Source of the DNA: Tiliqua scincoides
Lineage: Eukaryota; Chordata; Lepidosauria; Squamata; Scincidae
Assembly (NCBI RefSeq): GCF_035046505.1
Contig: NC_089822.1
Coordinates: 82,133,659 to 82,197,658, forward strand
DNA: 64,000 nt
Direction of reading: 5' to 3'
A program made the position numbers and the translations under genes. The notes under the pieces were generated by a model. That model saw only the letters and a program-made list of their open reading frames with translations, had not been told where the DNA came from and searched no databases. Below are positions 43,901 to 55,748 of this stretch, one piece after another (within the stretch, counting starts at the first letter, position 1; every line of letters begins with the position of its first letter).

Positions 43901-45466
43901 TCCTGACATCCGCTGGCCTTCCCTCTAGCGTGCCAGCAGCGTGTGTGCTTTACTGTGTTGCCGCAAAGAATTAGGCTGTAATTTCAGCAGGATCTAATTA
44001 TGACTGACTTTCTTGGGATACATCACAGGGAGTGTTGTATGTGCCAGAGCCCTGCAGAGTTTTGGATTATGAAATCTCTTTGCCACTTGAAAAAGAACTT
44101 TTTGTTACTTTACCAGACCAATTTATTATTTGCATTTTAAGTTACCATCCAGTAACCTGTGCTAGAGGGAAAAAATAATTACCTCAAAATTCAGCGTGGA
44201 TATAATCCCAGCAGCTTGCTATGGAAAAAGAAAGAAAAAAAAGATGAATGTTGTCACAAGGTTGCCACAAAACAGAATTTAAACAGTGCCGTATGTCAAT
44301 AGTTGTGTCAATGTAAGCTTTCACTGCAGCAGACACTCTGCTTGTTGAAAACACAGCCATGACAGAAGATAACAAATAGATGGCATTCATCAGTGAATGC
44401 ATGACAGTGTTCTCTCCGGAGAAAACACGATAATTGGGGAAAAAATTAGGAAAGGGTGGCTCTGAGAGAGCGGCTGGAGTGCGCACAATATAGGTGCTGT
44501 TGAGGTACATATTCATCACTCCAGTGGACATAGCTGTGATATTAGCTAACATGTAAAATGTTGTTTTAAGGAAACGGTGAATCTGTAAATTACAAGTTAC
44601 AAGTTAGGAGGAGAGATGGTTGTCATTAAAAGTTCCCTGCTAATTGGGATTGCCAGCGATTGCAAGCACACTCAAAGCGCACTCAGTGACGTGCCAAACA
44701 GCTTGGGCTAAATGAGTGTTTGGAAATCAAGTGTTTACCTTCACAAAACACTAAGTCGCATTCAATTAGCATCCAGAATTGGAGGCTGCATTGCGTTATA
44801 AGAGGGGAGGCTCACTTTCTCTCCACAAACACGATTACAGAACAGAAAAAATATTGAAGCAGTTGCTTTCTGTTTTACAAACCAGGATGACGGTTTAGAG
44901 TAACATGGCAAAAAGAGTAAGTTTGTCTTTGACAAAATGCCTCAATGGTGCCCAAGCAAGGGGGCAAAAGTGGGTTTATTGCTCTTGTTTATGCAGGAAA
45001 ACCAAATTTATGGTTTGGTCTTGAAATTAACCAACTACCTCACCTTTAGCGAGCCACATTAAAAATGTTAAACTTTGGTTCATTAGCTGTTCAACCTGTT
45101 CATTAACTTGGTCTTATGGCTTAGAATGAATGAGTTGGCAGTTGCAACTTCTGCAACTCCTGACTTCTGTTGCAAACTAAAATAACTCAGTAGGTTGAAC
45201 TGCCATAACCTTTGAGTAATGGCATTTAATTTTAGTATAGGGAGCCGAAATAAATTTGTCTGATCTTCCTTTAAATACATAATAATAACAACTGTGTCGA
45301 ATCTCAAACTCATATCCTTGAAGGCAATGGGAGATTTTGAATAGTTGAGAAACTTCAAGTTTTGAACACCTGTCAATTTCTGATTCCTGGAAGACAATAG
45401 AAAAGCTGGAACAAAGCACCCATTTGTGCTTATATACTCGTGTATAAGTATATATACTCGTATGCA
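43901..45466. other. Single-copy stretch, candidate conserved DNA
   Basis: No transposon signature is seen in about 44,000-45,400. An octamer ATTTGCAT lies at 44,128-44,135. The 44,090-44,760 part looks like non-coding single-copy DNA. Frames of 122 and 104 residues on the minus strand show no domain. Confidence 0.35.
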
Positions 45467-46883
45467 TATATACTTGTGTGTAAGCTGAAAAAATTATGCC
45501 TTAGAATTGGCCCAGAAAACCTGGGATGACTTATACAAGGGTTAATATGGTAAATGCAGTGGGTCATGTGGTGAGCTGGGACCCAGTAAAGGCAGAGCAA
45601 AGTCCTCTGGTGGAGGAAGGCAGGCTGCAGAACAAGCTCATCACCCCCTTCCCACTTATGCTATAGGTGCTGCTTCACCCTATCTACTGCCAGGAAAGAC
45701 TACTGGAAACAAGTTGTTGGGGGGGGGGCTGCCTAACACATGCAAAGCAGGGAGGGAAGGGCTAGTCTGATATCCCAGTAACTCATATTCTCCTGCCCAT
45801 TCCTGGAAGCACTTTGTTAAAATCTTTCCAGCAGGCAAAGCAGGGAGGGGGAAGGGCTAATTTCCTATATCATCTTCTTCTGTCCACCATTTATCTGGAG
45901 ATACTGATAAAGAACAGACTTTGAAGGAGCCACTTTAAACATCCCTTGTGTTATAGCAATAAAAAAAGAAGGCACCTTGATTCTGGCTCACAGGTTTGTT
46001 TGAGGGTTGTGTGTTAAATAAAATTAGGGTGTAATCCTAACCCGTTCTGGACCAGGCAAGACAGGAGGCTTGTGCTGCATCCAACGCGGGGTTGCAGCGA
46101 GCAGCGGCTCAGCCATGGGCAAGGGGAAGCTCTTACCCTTATCCGTGGGTAAAGGCTGCGTGCCCCTATGGGTCTCCTCGGACCTGCGCTACCTCTGGAG
46201 GTGGCACAAGTCCGAGGACAGGAGAGCGACTTGAAGCTGCTCTGCTCGCCCTGGGGACGGGGGTTGGGATCTGGCATAACCGCAGGGTCCCAGCCCCGCC
46301 CCCAGCTCCCTGCATGCCCGTCCCTGGGCCCGCCCTCCCCACGCCCTCCCCCCGCCCAGTAATGCCCCCTCCAGCCCCTCCCCATGTCCCCCCATGCCTA
46401 CCTTTGCTGCTTATGTCGGCATGCTCGCGCCAACACAAGTGGTGGCGCTGGAGCCACGGCGGAGGCTTCTGCCTCCATCCACGCGTCGGCGCATCTGAAT
46501 ATGCCGACGCAGCTCCCGCCTAAGGCAGCGCAAACGTGCTTTATGGCACGTTTGCGACCCTCCGGGGCCACCTATACCAGCATAATTGCCGGTTAGGATT
46601 GCGCCCTTAATGAATGAAAATTCATCTTATGATTTCACTTTTTTACTTCTCTTCAATATATTAAGTAGACTGTACAGTTCTTAGATAACAATTCCTGGTA
46701 GGTCATTTTTCAGGATCTGGCCTCGTGTAAAATCAGATGAAATTATCTGAATTCCAAGATTTTCATATACACTACCCACAAGTTTTACCCTCAACTTATC
46801 CACGAGTCATACCAAATGCCATGATTTGTTACTTAAAACTTGCCCTCGACTAGTCCATGAGATCAGTATATGCCCAAGTATAT
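45467..46883. mobile_element. Probable Tigger-like element with a nested insertion
   Basis: The left end TATACTTGTGTGTAAGCTGA and the right end read inward, TATACTTGGGCATATACTGA, are similar inverted repeats in TA-rich sequence. A complete short TIR element (46,028-46,606) lies inside. No transposase is visible. Because the flanks are TA-rich, the exact ends and TA duplication are uncertain. Confidence 0.45.
46028..46606. mobile_element. Long GC-rich TIR element with TTA duplication
   Basis: It begins GGGTGTAATCCTAACCC and ends GGTTAGGATTGCGCCC, flanked by TTA at 46,025-46,027 and 46,607-46,609. The 579-bp interior is strongly GC- and CpG-rich and yields overlapping fortuitous frames on both strands. 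This is the largest complete copy of the family in the window. Confidence 0.8.
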
Positions 46884-47281
46884 ACAGTATTTTTTCCTTC
46901 CCTGTGTTTGTACAAGGGAGGTTTTGGCAGAGCCTTTCTTTCAGGTGCTTCAGCTGATGGCTGCTGCCATCTCTCCCCTGCCTTGGAGTTTGCCCTGGAC
47001 TGAACAGATGAGATACATAAGCAGGAGAGAGCTCTGCCCAAGCTTCTCACTGCTGACATTCTTGGCAAGGGGCTTCAAGCGCTTGGAACATAGTGACTGA
47101 GGGTCATCATCGTGTGGAGGGGAGGGGGTCTTGGTCAGAGGCTATGTCGGGGGGGTCAGCCATGAAGCTTCAGAGGGTTCCCAGTTGGGCTTCCTGTCTC
47201 TACTGGACATATGCACAAAGTTGTTTCCTGAGTAGTATGTGAATACCACTGAAGAAGCAGATGGTTAAGGTAGTGGTTACA
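46884..47281. other. Unassigned DNA
   Basis: No recognised gene or element. Confidence 0.45.
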
Positions 47282-47289
47282 GGTTAAGG

Positions 47290-48139
47290 CAGTGGTTCTC
47301 AAAGTTATTAGCACCAGGACCCACTTTTTAGAATGACAATCTGTTGGGACCCACCGGAAGTGATGTCATTAACCTGGAAGTGATGTCATGACTGGAAGTG
47401 ACATCATAAAGCAGGAAAAGTTTTAACAGCCCCCATATGACAAAATCAATCAATCAAATCAAGTACATACATAAATTAAAAGTTTACAATAAGTTTAAAA
47501 ATTTATTTAAAATAAAGAACCCTCCTGACCCTACCAAGCAGTTGCTGATGTGTTTAAAAAAAATCTCCAGACATCTCAAACATTGCAGTCCTATCCACAC
47601 TGACCCAGAAGTAAGCCCCAATGACTATCATTGTTACAAATATATAAGGCATGCGCTGCTTAACAACCTTCTGCTTAACATCAGACCGCTTATAGGTTGG
47701 TGGCCAAAGCACAACAAAGAGGCTCTTAATGAGGCAGTCAGGATTCCCATAGTCTTCAGCAGAGTATCTCCTTATCCAACAAAAAGGTTCTTAATGCAAA
47801 AAAGAGGCCATCTATCTCCATTAGATAGATGCAGCCACTGAGTGTCTGTGCAGGGAGTGTCTGTTTACACAGCAAAGGTACTAGAGCTGAATGTTCATTT
47901 AATGACCTAATCACACAACAATGGGGATCAGAGAACGTATCCCTGTCGTTAAGTGGCACACCCCTGTATATAGTAGCCTGTTAAAAGTACAGATCTGTAG
48001 CATTCCCCAAATGCAGTCACATACTATGGTAGCATCAAGTCTAATATATTATAAATAAAACCTGAAATGAATGGGGACCCACCTGAAATTGGATTGTGAC
48101 CCACCTAGTGGGTCCCAACCCACAGTTTAAGACACACTG
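47290..48139 (+). mobile_element. Non-autonomous hAT carrying a nested MITE
   Basis: CAGTGGTTCTCAAAGTTATT and CAGTTTAAGACACACTG are the ends. The flanks GGTTAAGG (47,282-47,289) and GGTTAAGA (48,140-48,147) match at 7 of 8 positions. It carries three tandem GGAAGTGAYRTCAT sites at 47,355-47,407, against two in the copy at 8009. A Tigger-like MITE interrupts it at 47,647-47,966, and an AT-rich insert lies near 47,437-47,580. Confidence 0.85.
47647..47966. mobile_element. Tigger-like MITE nested in a hAT
   Basis: AGGCATGCGCTGCTTAACAA at the left pairs with AGGGGTGTGCCACTTAACGA read inward from the right. TA lies outside both ends. The host hAT sequence resumes at TATAGTAGCCTG. A GCGCTGCTTAAC / GTTAAG terminus is known from vertebrate Tigger-type elements. 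Confidence 0.7.
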
Positions 48140-48147
48140 GGTTAAGA

Positions 48148-48984
48148 TATACAAGGGTGAGACCAAAAAGTAACAACACCGTGATTCATGATTACCAGAA
48201 TCAACCACGTATGAACAATCTCAAACAGGTGTTGCCAGTCTCACTGCTAAAGGCAAATGTCCCTCCCTTTATACACTGTCTACCATCAATTAGTTTTTTG
48301 ATCAACAAGCTAGAGATCTCACTTTGCACATAATTATCATTCTTAAACACTCTTTAAATGAGAATAATGGCTTAAGCATCACCACCATCTGTCCAAAGTT
48401 AAGCAACTGAAGATCTAATTGCTGAAGGAGACATATTCCCCCTTCCCTATAGAAAAAGAAGTGCATTTGCCTGGACGTACAGACCAATCACAGCAGAATG
48501 ATCAAGGAGGATTATTTTAAAAAGATTTGCTGTATACTTATTAGCCTAAGTGGCTGAAAGCACACAGAGTGGTGGTGGCAGCAAATGTTGTAACACCTGC
48601 GATGCCCGTGGATTCTGTTAGACTAACCGTTTGCCAAATATTTGACAGGTCTAGACAACAATTGCTTTTAAGGGATATGATGAAAAATGTTTGTTCTGGT
48701 AATTAAGGTGTTTTAAATTAATTGATACTCTCATATTGTGCACCCAAATCTGCTGGAAGGGACAGATTTCCAAGTCATGTAACAGGATATCAAAGCTATT
48801 TGTATTGTGTGGCCTCTTTAGCAAATCTCTGCTAACAGTCAGTGACTTGAGACACGGATATGCTGATCCTGTATTCACAAACATGAAACACAAAGCAGGT
48901 TCACTATTTGTTAGGCATGGTTATTAATGTATACCTGTAAGTATTCTCCATTCCTTGGAATAGGTAGTATAGAAAGTGGTAGAG
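48148..48984. other. Unassigned DNA, possible lone mariner-like end
   Basis: TACAAGGGTGAGACCAAAAA near 48,152 resembles a mariner terminal repeat, but no second end is seen. The rest shows no gene or repeat family. Confidence 0.35.
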
Positions 48985-49312
48985 AGAAGGGCATCTGCAA
49001 GAGGGATCTGAAGGCCTTAGGAGTGGACCTCAACAAGTGGGAAACCCTGGCCTCTGAGCGTCCTGCTTGGAGGCAGGCTGTGCAGCATGGCCTTTCCCAG
49101 TTTGAAGAGACACTTGGCCAACAGTCCGAGGCTAAGAGGCAAAGAAGGAAGGCCCATAACCAGGGAGACAGACCAGGGACAGACTGCACTTGCTCCCAGT
49201 GAGGAAGGGATTGTCACTCCTGAATCAGCCTTTTCAGCCACACTAGACGCTGTTCTAGAACCACCTTTCATAGCGCGATACCAGAGTCTTTCGAGACTGA
49301 AGGTTGCCAACA
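48985..49312 (+). mobile_element. LINE C-terminus and 3' end (RTE-like, clade unsure)
   Basis: Translation gives CKRDLKALGVDLNKWETLAS, then RPAWRQAVQHGL, EAKRQRRKA and a cysteine-histidine end CSQ*GRDCHS*ISLFSHTRRC. I recognise this as the C-terminal CCHH-type end of a vertebrate LINE, probably RTE-related. Two TGA codons interrupt the zinc-binding part (the first at 49,200-49,202), so the copy is dead. Its last ~34 bp, ATACCAGAGTCTTTCGAGAC then TGAAGGTTGCCAAC (49,278-49,311), match the tail of the 5S-derived SINEs with one difference. It is 5'-truncated at about 48,985. Confidence 0.75.
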
Positions 49313-49389
49313 ACAGAGAGAATGGAATATTAATAAAGCCCCAGACAATCTCCACAATTGGTGTTTACTTCTCTGTTTTGATAGACTTA

Positions 49390-49931
49390 CGGCCCAATTG
49401 TTTTGAGGATTGGCCAGCATGTGGAAGGGTGAACCACAGCGGAACAGAGTTCTGCTGCTATAATATGGCTTCTGGTAGCACTCACAGTGTGCTATCACCA
49501 GCCATTTTGTGCACTCTGGTAACAGTGTGGGAGGCCCACCACCGGACAGAGAAAGGTGAGGCCAATGGTGGCAGGAAGGTAAACAGGGTGGGGAGTGAGA
49601 GGAATGGGTCAGTTCCTAGGTGGGAAGAGGGTGGTCTGGGGACAGGATCAGTGGCACTCATATCCCAGCCCCTTTCAACTCCTTTTTTGCCACCGCTACA
49701 TGCCTTGGACTTATGCCTGTGAAATGCGCAAACATAGATCCGAGGAGTCCCATGGAAGCAGTGGAGGCTTTCTCTGGTGTAAGTGAACCAAAGTATCCTG
49801 GAGGCTTTTCCTGAAGTGAACAAAAGTTCACTCACCCTGAGACCTTTCCAACTTCCCCCACCCGATAGATGCAGCACACATGCCACTGACGCAGCTACAT
49901 CTGCGGGAGGGATTTAGGTAGGATTGGGCTG
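49390..49931. mobile_element. Possible long TIR element
   Basis: CGGCCCAATTG after TTA (49,387-49,389) and TAGGTAGGATTGGGCTG at about 49,915-49,931 look like degenerate ends of the TNA-target family. The right flank does not reproduce TTA. The interior lacks coding signals I trust. Confidence 0.4.
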
Positions 49932-50867
49932 CCTCCATGAGAGTAACGTCCTGGATTCAAAACAATTAGAGTGGCCTTGGGTGTTATGTCAGGTCAAGGG
50001 GCAGGAAACCCAAGTGACTCACGCTTCCTGTTCTCAAAAGGACTTTGGAAAGTTAAATTTTTGCGTCTCCCACTGTCATCACATAGGCAAACTCCTAATA
50101 TAGGGACATTGCATTGAGTAGGAAGCACCAGTCACCCATGCTTCCTCTTTCCTCCTGCATTATATAACATCATCTGGAAAGAGGAAGGGGGGCATTCTTG
50201 ACTAGGGAAGCCTGTCCTATTTTAGACGCAGGGTTGGACAACAGTTAGAAGTCCGTTGAAAGGCATTCCGACCCCAGTCCAGCTCTGTCTCTTTCAGAGA
50301 ACGGTTGGTTGTTTTGAGCTCCAGAGAGCTCAGCTTTTGTAGGAAGTCCTTCAGTTTGTTTTACGTTTTTCTAGTCTTTTTTCTGTTTTCCTTTGTCTGT
50401 CTTCCTCCCCCATCGCTTCTCTCCCTCCTTAGTCATGGTGTGGACCCCTCAGGGTGGAAGGGGGTGCTCGACCACTTCACTAGCACAGCATTGCTGTAGA
50501 TGGGAAGTCTCTTTGCTGTGCTAGGTTATGGGAAGGCCTGCAAGTCCTTGGGGCAAAGACAAAGAGGACTGCAGGGAGAGCGAGGGCCTGGAGGCTTGCC
50601 GCCGTGAGCAAAGACAAGGCGGCAGCGACAAGTTGCTGATGAGTGGATGCCTTCGGGCTGCTGCCACCAGGTACCTTCCAGCAAACCCCATGCGGTTGAG
50701 GCTCAGGATAGATTGAATTGTGCCATCAACTGCTCTCTCTCTCATACGGGAGAGCATAGTGTTCATAGTGCCCTCTCTCATGAAGTAGCATTCAAACCCA
50801 TTCTCTCATAGTTTTGTCTCTCAGCTATTGGTATGAAAATACTAAAAGAAACAAGCCTTGCATCCTG
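49932..50867. other. Unassigned DNA
   Basis: No recognised gene or repeat. T/CT-rich sequence lies around 50,360-50,430. Confidence 0.45.
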
Positions 50868-51092
50868 AGAGCCAGGATGGTATGTTGGTTCTGGCGTCAG
50901 GCTTAGACCTGGAAGATCCAAGCTCAGAACCCTGCTCAGCCATGAATCTTCCTAGGTGACCTTGGGCCAATCACTATCTCTTTGCCTCACCTACCTCACA
51001 GTGTTGTTATGAGGACAAAAGGAGGAAAGAAACCGTGTACTTCACCCTGAGGTCCTTGGAGGAAGGGCAGTATAGAAATGTGAAAAATAAAG
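50868..51092 (+). mobile_element. Sauria-type tRNA SINE, near full length
   Basis: A decayed tRNA-like head (GGTTCTGGCGTCAGGCTTAG, CTGGAAGATCC) is followed by the conserved body: TAGGTGACCTTGGGCCAATC, CTTTGCCTCACCTACCTCAC, GTTGTTATGAGGACAAAAGG. The tail is CTTGGAGGAAGGGCAGTATA GAAATG. The tail shares its end with BovB LINEs, its known partner in squamates; a BovB fragment lies at 62.2-62.7 kb. Confidence 0.9.
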
Positions 51093-53566
51093 AACTGATA
51101 CACAAATTCTGCTGATAATACACAACTAATATACACAACTAATAAGTAACTAATACACAAATTCAATCCCAGGTTGAAACAGTCACATTTGCAGAAGCTT
51201 TTGCTCATGTTTAAATTGTAGTTTTGTGACTTCCGTACTTTCAGATAGAGTTCTATGACTGTAAATGTGTAGATTTAAAAAAAAAAAATTGTGAATACCA
51301 TGAATCCTCCATTTAACAGACTAATGCGGGGGGGAAGGGAGCAGGAGCGTCCACAAAGGCGTGCAATTCCATGTCAACATTCACATGAAAAGTTCCCAGA
51401 TTGGAACTGCAGAATTTAAACTTCTCAACCAGAAGTATTCAGGTTTGCATTTGATGCACTGAAGAGCTTGCTGTATGGATTTTTTTTTTTTAATTATCAA
51501 TCATTCTGCTGTGCTTGTGAATCTCTTCCCGTGTAGAGATGTTACATACAGAGAAAACATTGCAGATCCAAGGTTTTATACATAATTTTTTTTTTTTTAA
51601 ATCTAGAAAACGTGCACAATCTATGCTTAGCGAGATGCTGAGCCTTGTCCTGCATTCCCATATATCTTGTCTTTCCAAGCCTCGCCACCTGTGCCACAAA
51701 AGAAGAGTTCTTTGGAAGTGTGTTTTTCATTTCCTAATCCTGAAAGTCTTTATTCTCAGCACGAGATTATTGCAACAACTTAACAAAGCAGCTTTCCTCC
51801 TCTCTATTTTTCCTTCCTTCTTTCTTCTTTTTTAACCTATGTCCTTTTAAGTCTATTCAAGCCTTAGGGAAACATTTAGCACTTAAAGCAAAAGGTTTAC
51901 AAGTTCAGTCGAGTAGAAAATCTAACACTGAATGTGTGCCCAAATGATATTGCTGCACAACTGGGACTGGTGAACAGCACAAAGACGAAGGAAGAATATG
52001 AGCGTTCAGGAACCAAAGGTTGTGTTTGAATTCAGTTTCCCAACACAAGCCTTGAAGTTTTCTCCCAAGATTCCTAGGTTTCAAATGCTTATATTGTATG
52101 AGTGTTACTTGGACAATAATGTAAATAGCAGCCCTTAATTATGCTTTTGGCTTCTGGGCTGTTTAAAGGTGTACTATTAATCCTGAAATTGTACAAAGAA
52201 TGTATTCGGCTGACCATAATTGCACGGTTTCAAGAAAGCATTTGCCATCAATGCTAATTTGGGACCTGATATTGTGAGGTGCCAGATGCTTCCTGAGAAG
52301 GGATAATTTCTTTTCATTCAATGGCAGACAAAGGAATTTAGCTTCTCACAGGAGTGCACAATACCTTTCAGAATTGGACTCCCTGTATAATTTGAAATGG
52401 GGGTGCAGTATATGGTTATGACTGCTGTCCATTGGTTGTTTTAGACCAGTGGTTCCCAACCTTTAGGAGCCCAGGGACCACTGAAACAAAAATTGGAAAC
52501 GTCATGGACCATATGCAACCCTCTACCCCCAAAAATACAATTAAGTTTGTAATAAGATTAATTAATCAATGACTTAACCCCACCCTTGCACACAAAAAAT
52601 AAATATGTAATAACGAGAGAAGAGTAATTAATGATTAATGTGATTGATCTGCTTCCCAAGTACTGAGAAGCATGCTACAATGCAACCAGCATGCAGGGAA
52701 GGAGAATGTTATTAAGTTAGTGCTCCTCAGTCTTTGGCATATAGACCAGGCAGTCCTCCTTTCTCTGGGTCCAGATCCTCCTCGCGGCATCACTTTCCAT
52801 GAACACAAGAAGGACAGCTGCTGCTGTTATGATGTGACATCAGTGTAAAAGGCACTTTTCAGAACAACAGAAGCAAAAAAAGCAGGTCCCTGTGATAAGT
52901 GGAAATGAAGCCTTCAAGCTCTCAATCCTGCTGAAGCAGTATATTTAATGACTTGTAACCCTAAGCGACTTCCTTGAAGTCCTGAGTGTGGGAGAAACAA
53001 CTTCTGTAAGCCAAAAGAAAGGTTTCACACCTCCAAGGTGCTCACCACCCCAGCTACAATTCAATGGCCATCTTTCCAGTTACTAAACCCTCAACTGGGT
53101 GACAGGACAAAACGGCGGCGGCTCTGCACCCCTGCTACCGCAGACTGGGTAGCACCGACCCAGGTCAATCAGCAGAAGAGGTGTGTCGTGGGCAGGGAGG
53201 AAGTGGATCCCGGCAGCAGCCTCTTGCACCAGAATCCTATCCGCTCTTTACTTGCCTTTCCCATCTCCTTTCTATCCTCAGACTTATGCCAACCACCTAG
53301 CTGGCACAGGTTCGAGGAGACCATAGATAGAGGGAGAAAATGGCAATAACTAAGTACAAACATATAACACTGCTTTCTGCTCTTCTTGGTTTTGTCAAAA
53401 GAAAAAACCCAAAATCTGTATAAAAAAAAAAAAAGTTTTATTTGGTTTTTATTTATTATTTTATGAGGAGTGGTTGCATGGGTAATGACTATGGCTGCAT
53501 CTGCTGACACTATACCACCTATATCACCTACCTAGTATACTTTTAAAGAAATTATGTTTTATAATT
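51093..53566. other. Long unassigned stretch, part possibly conserved
   Basis: Homopolymer runs lie near 51,274, 51,480 and 51,588. About 51,850-52,330 is AT-rich, repeat-free and could be conserved non-coding DNA. A lone hAT-like end, CAGTGGTTCCCAACCTTTAG, occurs at about 52,449. The part at 53,345-53,550 shares segments with 63,000-63,235 (listed separately). Confidence 0.4.
53345..53550. repeat. Unclassified repeat, copy 1
   Basis: It contains CATATAACACTGCTTTCTGC and, about 125 bp later, CTGCATCTGCTGACACTATA followed by CCTACCTAGTATACTTTTAA. Both segments recur at 63,000-63,235, but in a different order, as expected of a tandemly repeated unit. Confidence 0.55.
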
Positions 53567-53569
53567 ATA

Positions 53570-53744
53570 CAGGTTGAGTCTCGGCATGTGCAAGGGTTCT
53601 GTTCCCAGAATGCCCACGGATGCCAAGAATCAAGTTAAAGGAAATCCATTTAAAAAACAATGTCCCTTTGCTTAGCAGTTTAAAAATAGCTTTGCTTACC
53701 ACTGTAATGCAGAAGAGCAGCAGGCAGGCAATCAATCAATCAAT

Positions 53745-53775
<31 letters not shown>

Positions 53776-54075
53776 CAGGCGCTTAGAAAGGGTTCAATCC
53801 AAGGCAGCGAGCCCTCCTTCACCCAGGAACTCTGGGAAAGAATGCAAAAAGAATGCTCCAGGGGAAGGAAGTGGTCACTTGCCTCAGAGTGAAACTAAGC
53901 TGTTCTAAGCACCTGGAGAGAGATTGTCTGTTTGCTGCCCTCTCCTGCATTACAATGGTAAGCAAGGCTATTGTTGAAAGGATGTTTTTCCTTTAATTGA
54001 AAGGGCAGTTCTCATCACATTTAGATAAAACCACAAATCTAGGTGAAAAAACTGTGGATAATTAAGTTATACCTA
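53570..54075. mobile_element. Tigger-like MITE with long inverted arms
   Basis: It starts CAGGTTGAGTCTCGGCATGT next to TA (53,568-53,569) and ends AAGTTATACCTA next to TA (54,076-54,077). Long imperfect arms pair inside it, for example ATAGCTTTGCTTACCACTGT with the complement of ATGGTAAGCAAGGCTATTG, and GCGCTTAGAA with TTCTAAGCACC. The (ATCA)n/(CT)n tract lies in the left arm-loop region. Confidence 0.6.
53729..53776. repeat. Compound (ATCA)n(CT)n microsatellite
   Basis: About five ATCA units run directly into about 14 CT units. Confidence 0.95.
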
Positions 54076-54077
54076 TA

Positions 54078-55745
54078 ATGAAAATTTTGAATAAAAACAC
54101 ATTGCATCACTTGCTGCACTTCTACCTTTGGAAAGCACTGAAATCCGCAAAAAAAAAATCCGTTTTCTCCTACCTCTACCCATAGGTAATCAGGACGCCT
54201 AGCAGGGTGTAATAAAGAATATCTTTACAGACCTCTTGCTGGCTATTCAATTGACCTCCCCCACCATAGCATGCAGTATGCACCCTGTGGGCGTGGCTGC
54301 ATGGTATAGCATGGCAGGAGATATGATTGAGATTTATTATTACTTGAAACAAATAGTGAGTCTTCTAATGGTCAGATGTCTTCATTGTAAGTGTTTGAGC
54401 ATACGAACCAGGAAACCCGTGTGTCTCTAAAAAGTTGCACTTTTGTGTCCAGATAAGAATGACTGTAACCTAATTGTTTTTTTTTTTTTAATGTCTGGGA
54501 AATTGTCTGTTTTTGTTTTATGGCCCAAATCTGTGGTTATGACAGTGGAACTTGTGTTCTGCTGTCATAAGAGCAGCAGTACTGCCACAAATGATGTGCC
54601 ATTGCCAGGAGCTTTGGAGCCACTGACATGAGGTTCCGTAGTTCCATGCATCCACCTCCACAGGTGGTTACTTACTTACCAACCTAAGTAAGTTGGTGGA
54701 GGAGCACTTCATGGGCAGGGAGGTGGAGGGAGGGGGTGGACCTCACTGATTTGCATTGGCATCATGTTTCCAATTTTTCAGCCTGCCCCACCCCTTCTTC
54801 TCCTCTGACTTATGCCTACTACATAGCTGAAGTAGGTCCAAAGAGACCATAGGCTATCAGAAAGCCTACCTAGGGGTTTTTTACATACCTCTCATTGGTC
54901 TTCAGGTTACCCCCCCCCCATAGCATGCAGTGTGCACTCCATTGGGTTGGGCTGTTAGGCAACAGTCAACATTGCCCACCTCTTTCTCACACGGCTCTTT
55001 GCACTTGCAGGAAACTCACAGATTTTCCTCACTTCTCCTTCTAGATTGCAATCATGGCCTAGGGGCTGACTTGCTAATGCAAGATTTTTCCTTTTTTTTT
55101 CAGAGCCCAATTTCATTCGTTCATATAGTGCTGTATTTCAGCAGTGAAGGGTGAGCTCTCCTGAGTTCGTGCCAAAGGTGCCTGTATGAGTCTGTCATGG
55201 TGGAGAATTAGGAAAATGTGATCTTTGTAGGTAAGGAGGATCCATTGGCTCTTAATTGACAGATGCCCCATGTAGGAATCTGCTCCACTGGATGTCACAA
55301 AGGAGAGTTGGTGACCAGGCTGCATGACCTGGGCATGCCTGCTGGTACACTTGATAGCCCCATATCCTCCCCTTCTGGTCAGCCCAGATCTGATTCTCTT
55401 GAGGATGAGTGTGTAGCCCCATCCTCGTGAGATGGTGCTATAAATTAGCTGGAAGCCCCTTGGCTATCCTTTGAGGGAGGCACGCGTGTTTTGGAGGGCA
55501 CTTCCCCCTGTGTTTGGGCTCTCCTGTGTACAGAACATGCCCGAGAGAAAAACAGCATAAGTATTCCTGTATAAATAGTGAAGTGGCATTGAGAGCACAG
55601 ATGGGAGAACACCGGGGGACAGGTCTTTGGGTGACTTTGGAAATTGAATGTAGAGGGATGAAAAATGTCTTTCCTTGAGTGAGAGGTTGGAGTACAAAAC
55701 AGAGAAGGAGGAAAATAGCTTTGTTGCAGGCTTATAACAGCATTC
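54078..55745. other. Unassigned DNA
   Basis: No recognised gene. T- and C-runs occur near 54,478-54,489 and 54,910-54,918. GGCCCAAATCTGTGGTTATG near 54,523 may be a decayed end of the TNA-target family. Confidence 0.4.
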
Positions 55746-55748
55746 AGC

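Noticed and set aside
49087-49722. 211-residue plus-strand frame
   Set aside because: Its start overlaps the LINE C-terminus in the wrong frame, and it continues into a TIR element and unassigned DNA. No domain.
53729-53776. CRISPR-like or direct-repeat array
   Set aside because: It is a simple microsatellite. No spaced repeats are present, and the DNA is vertebrate.
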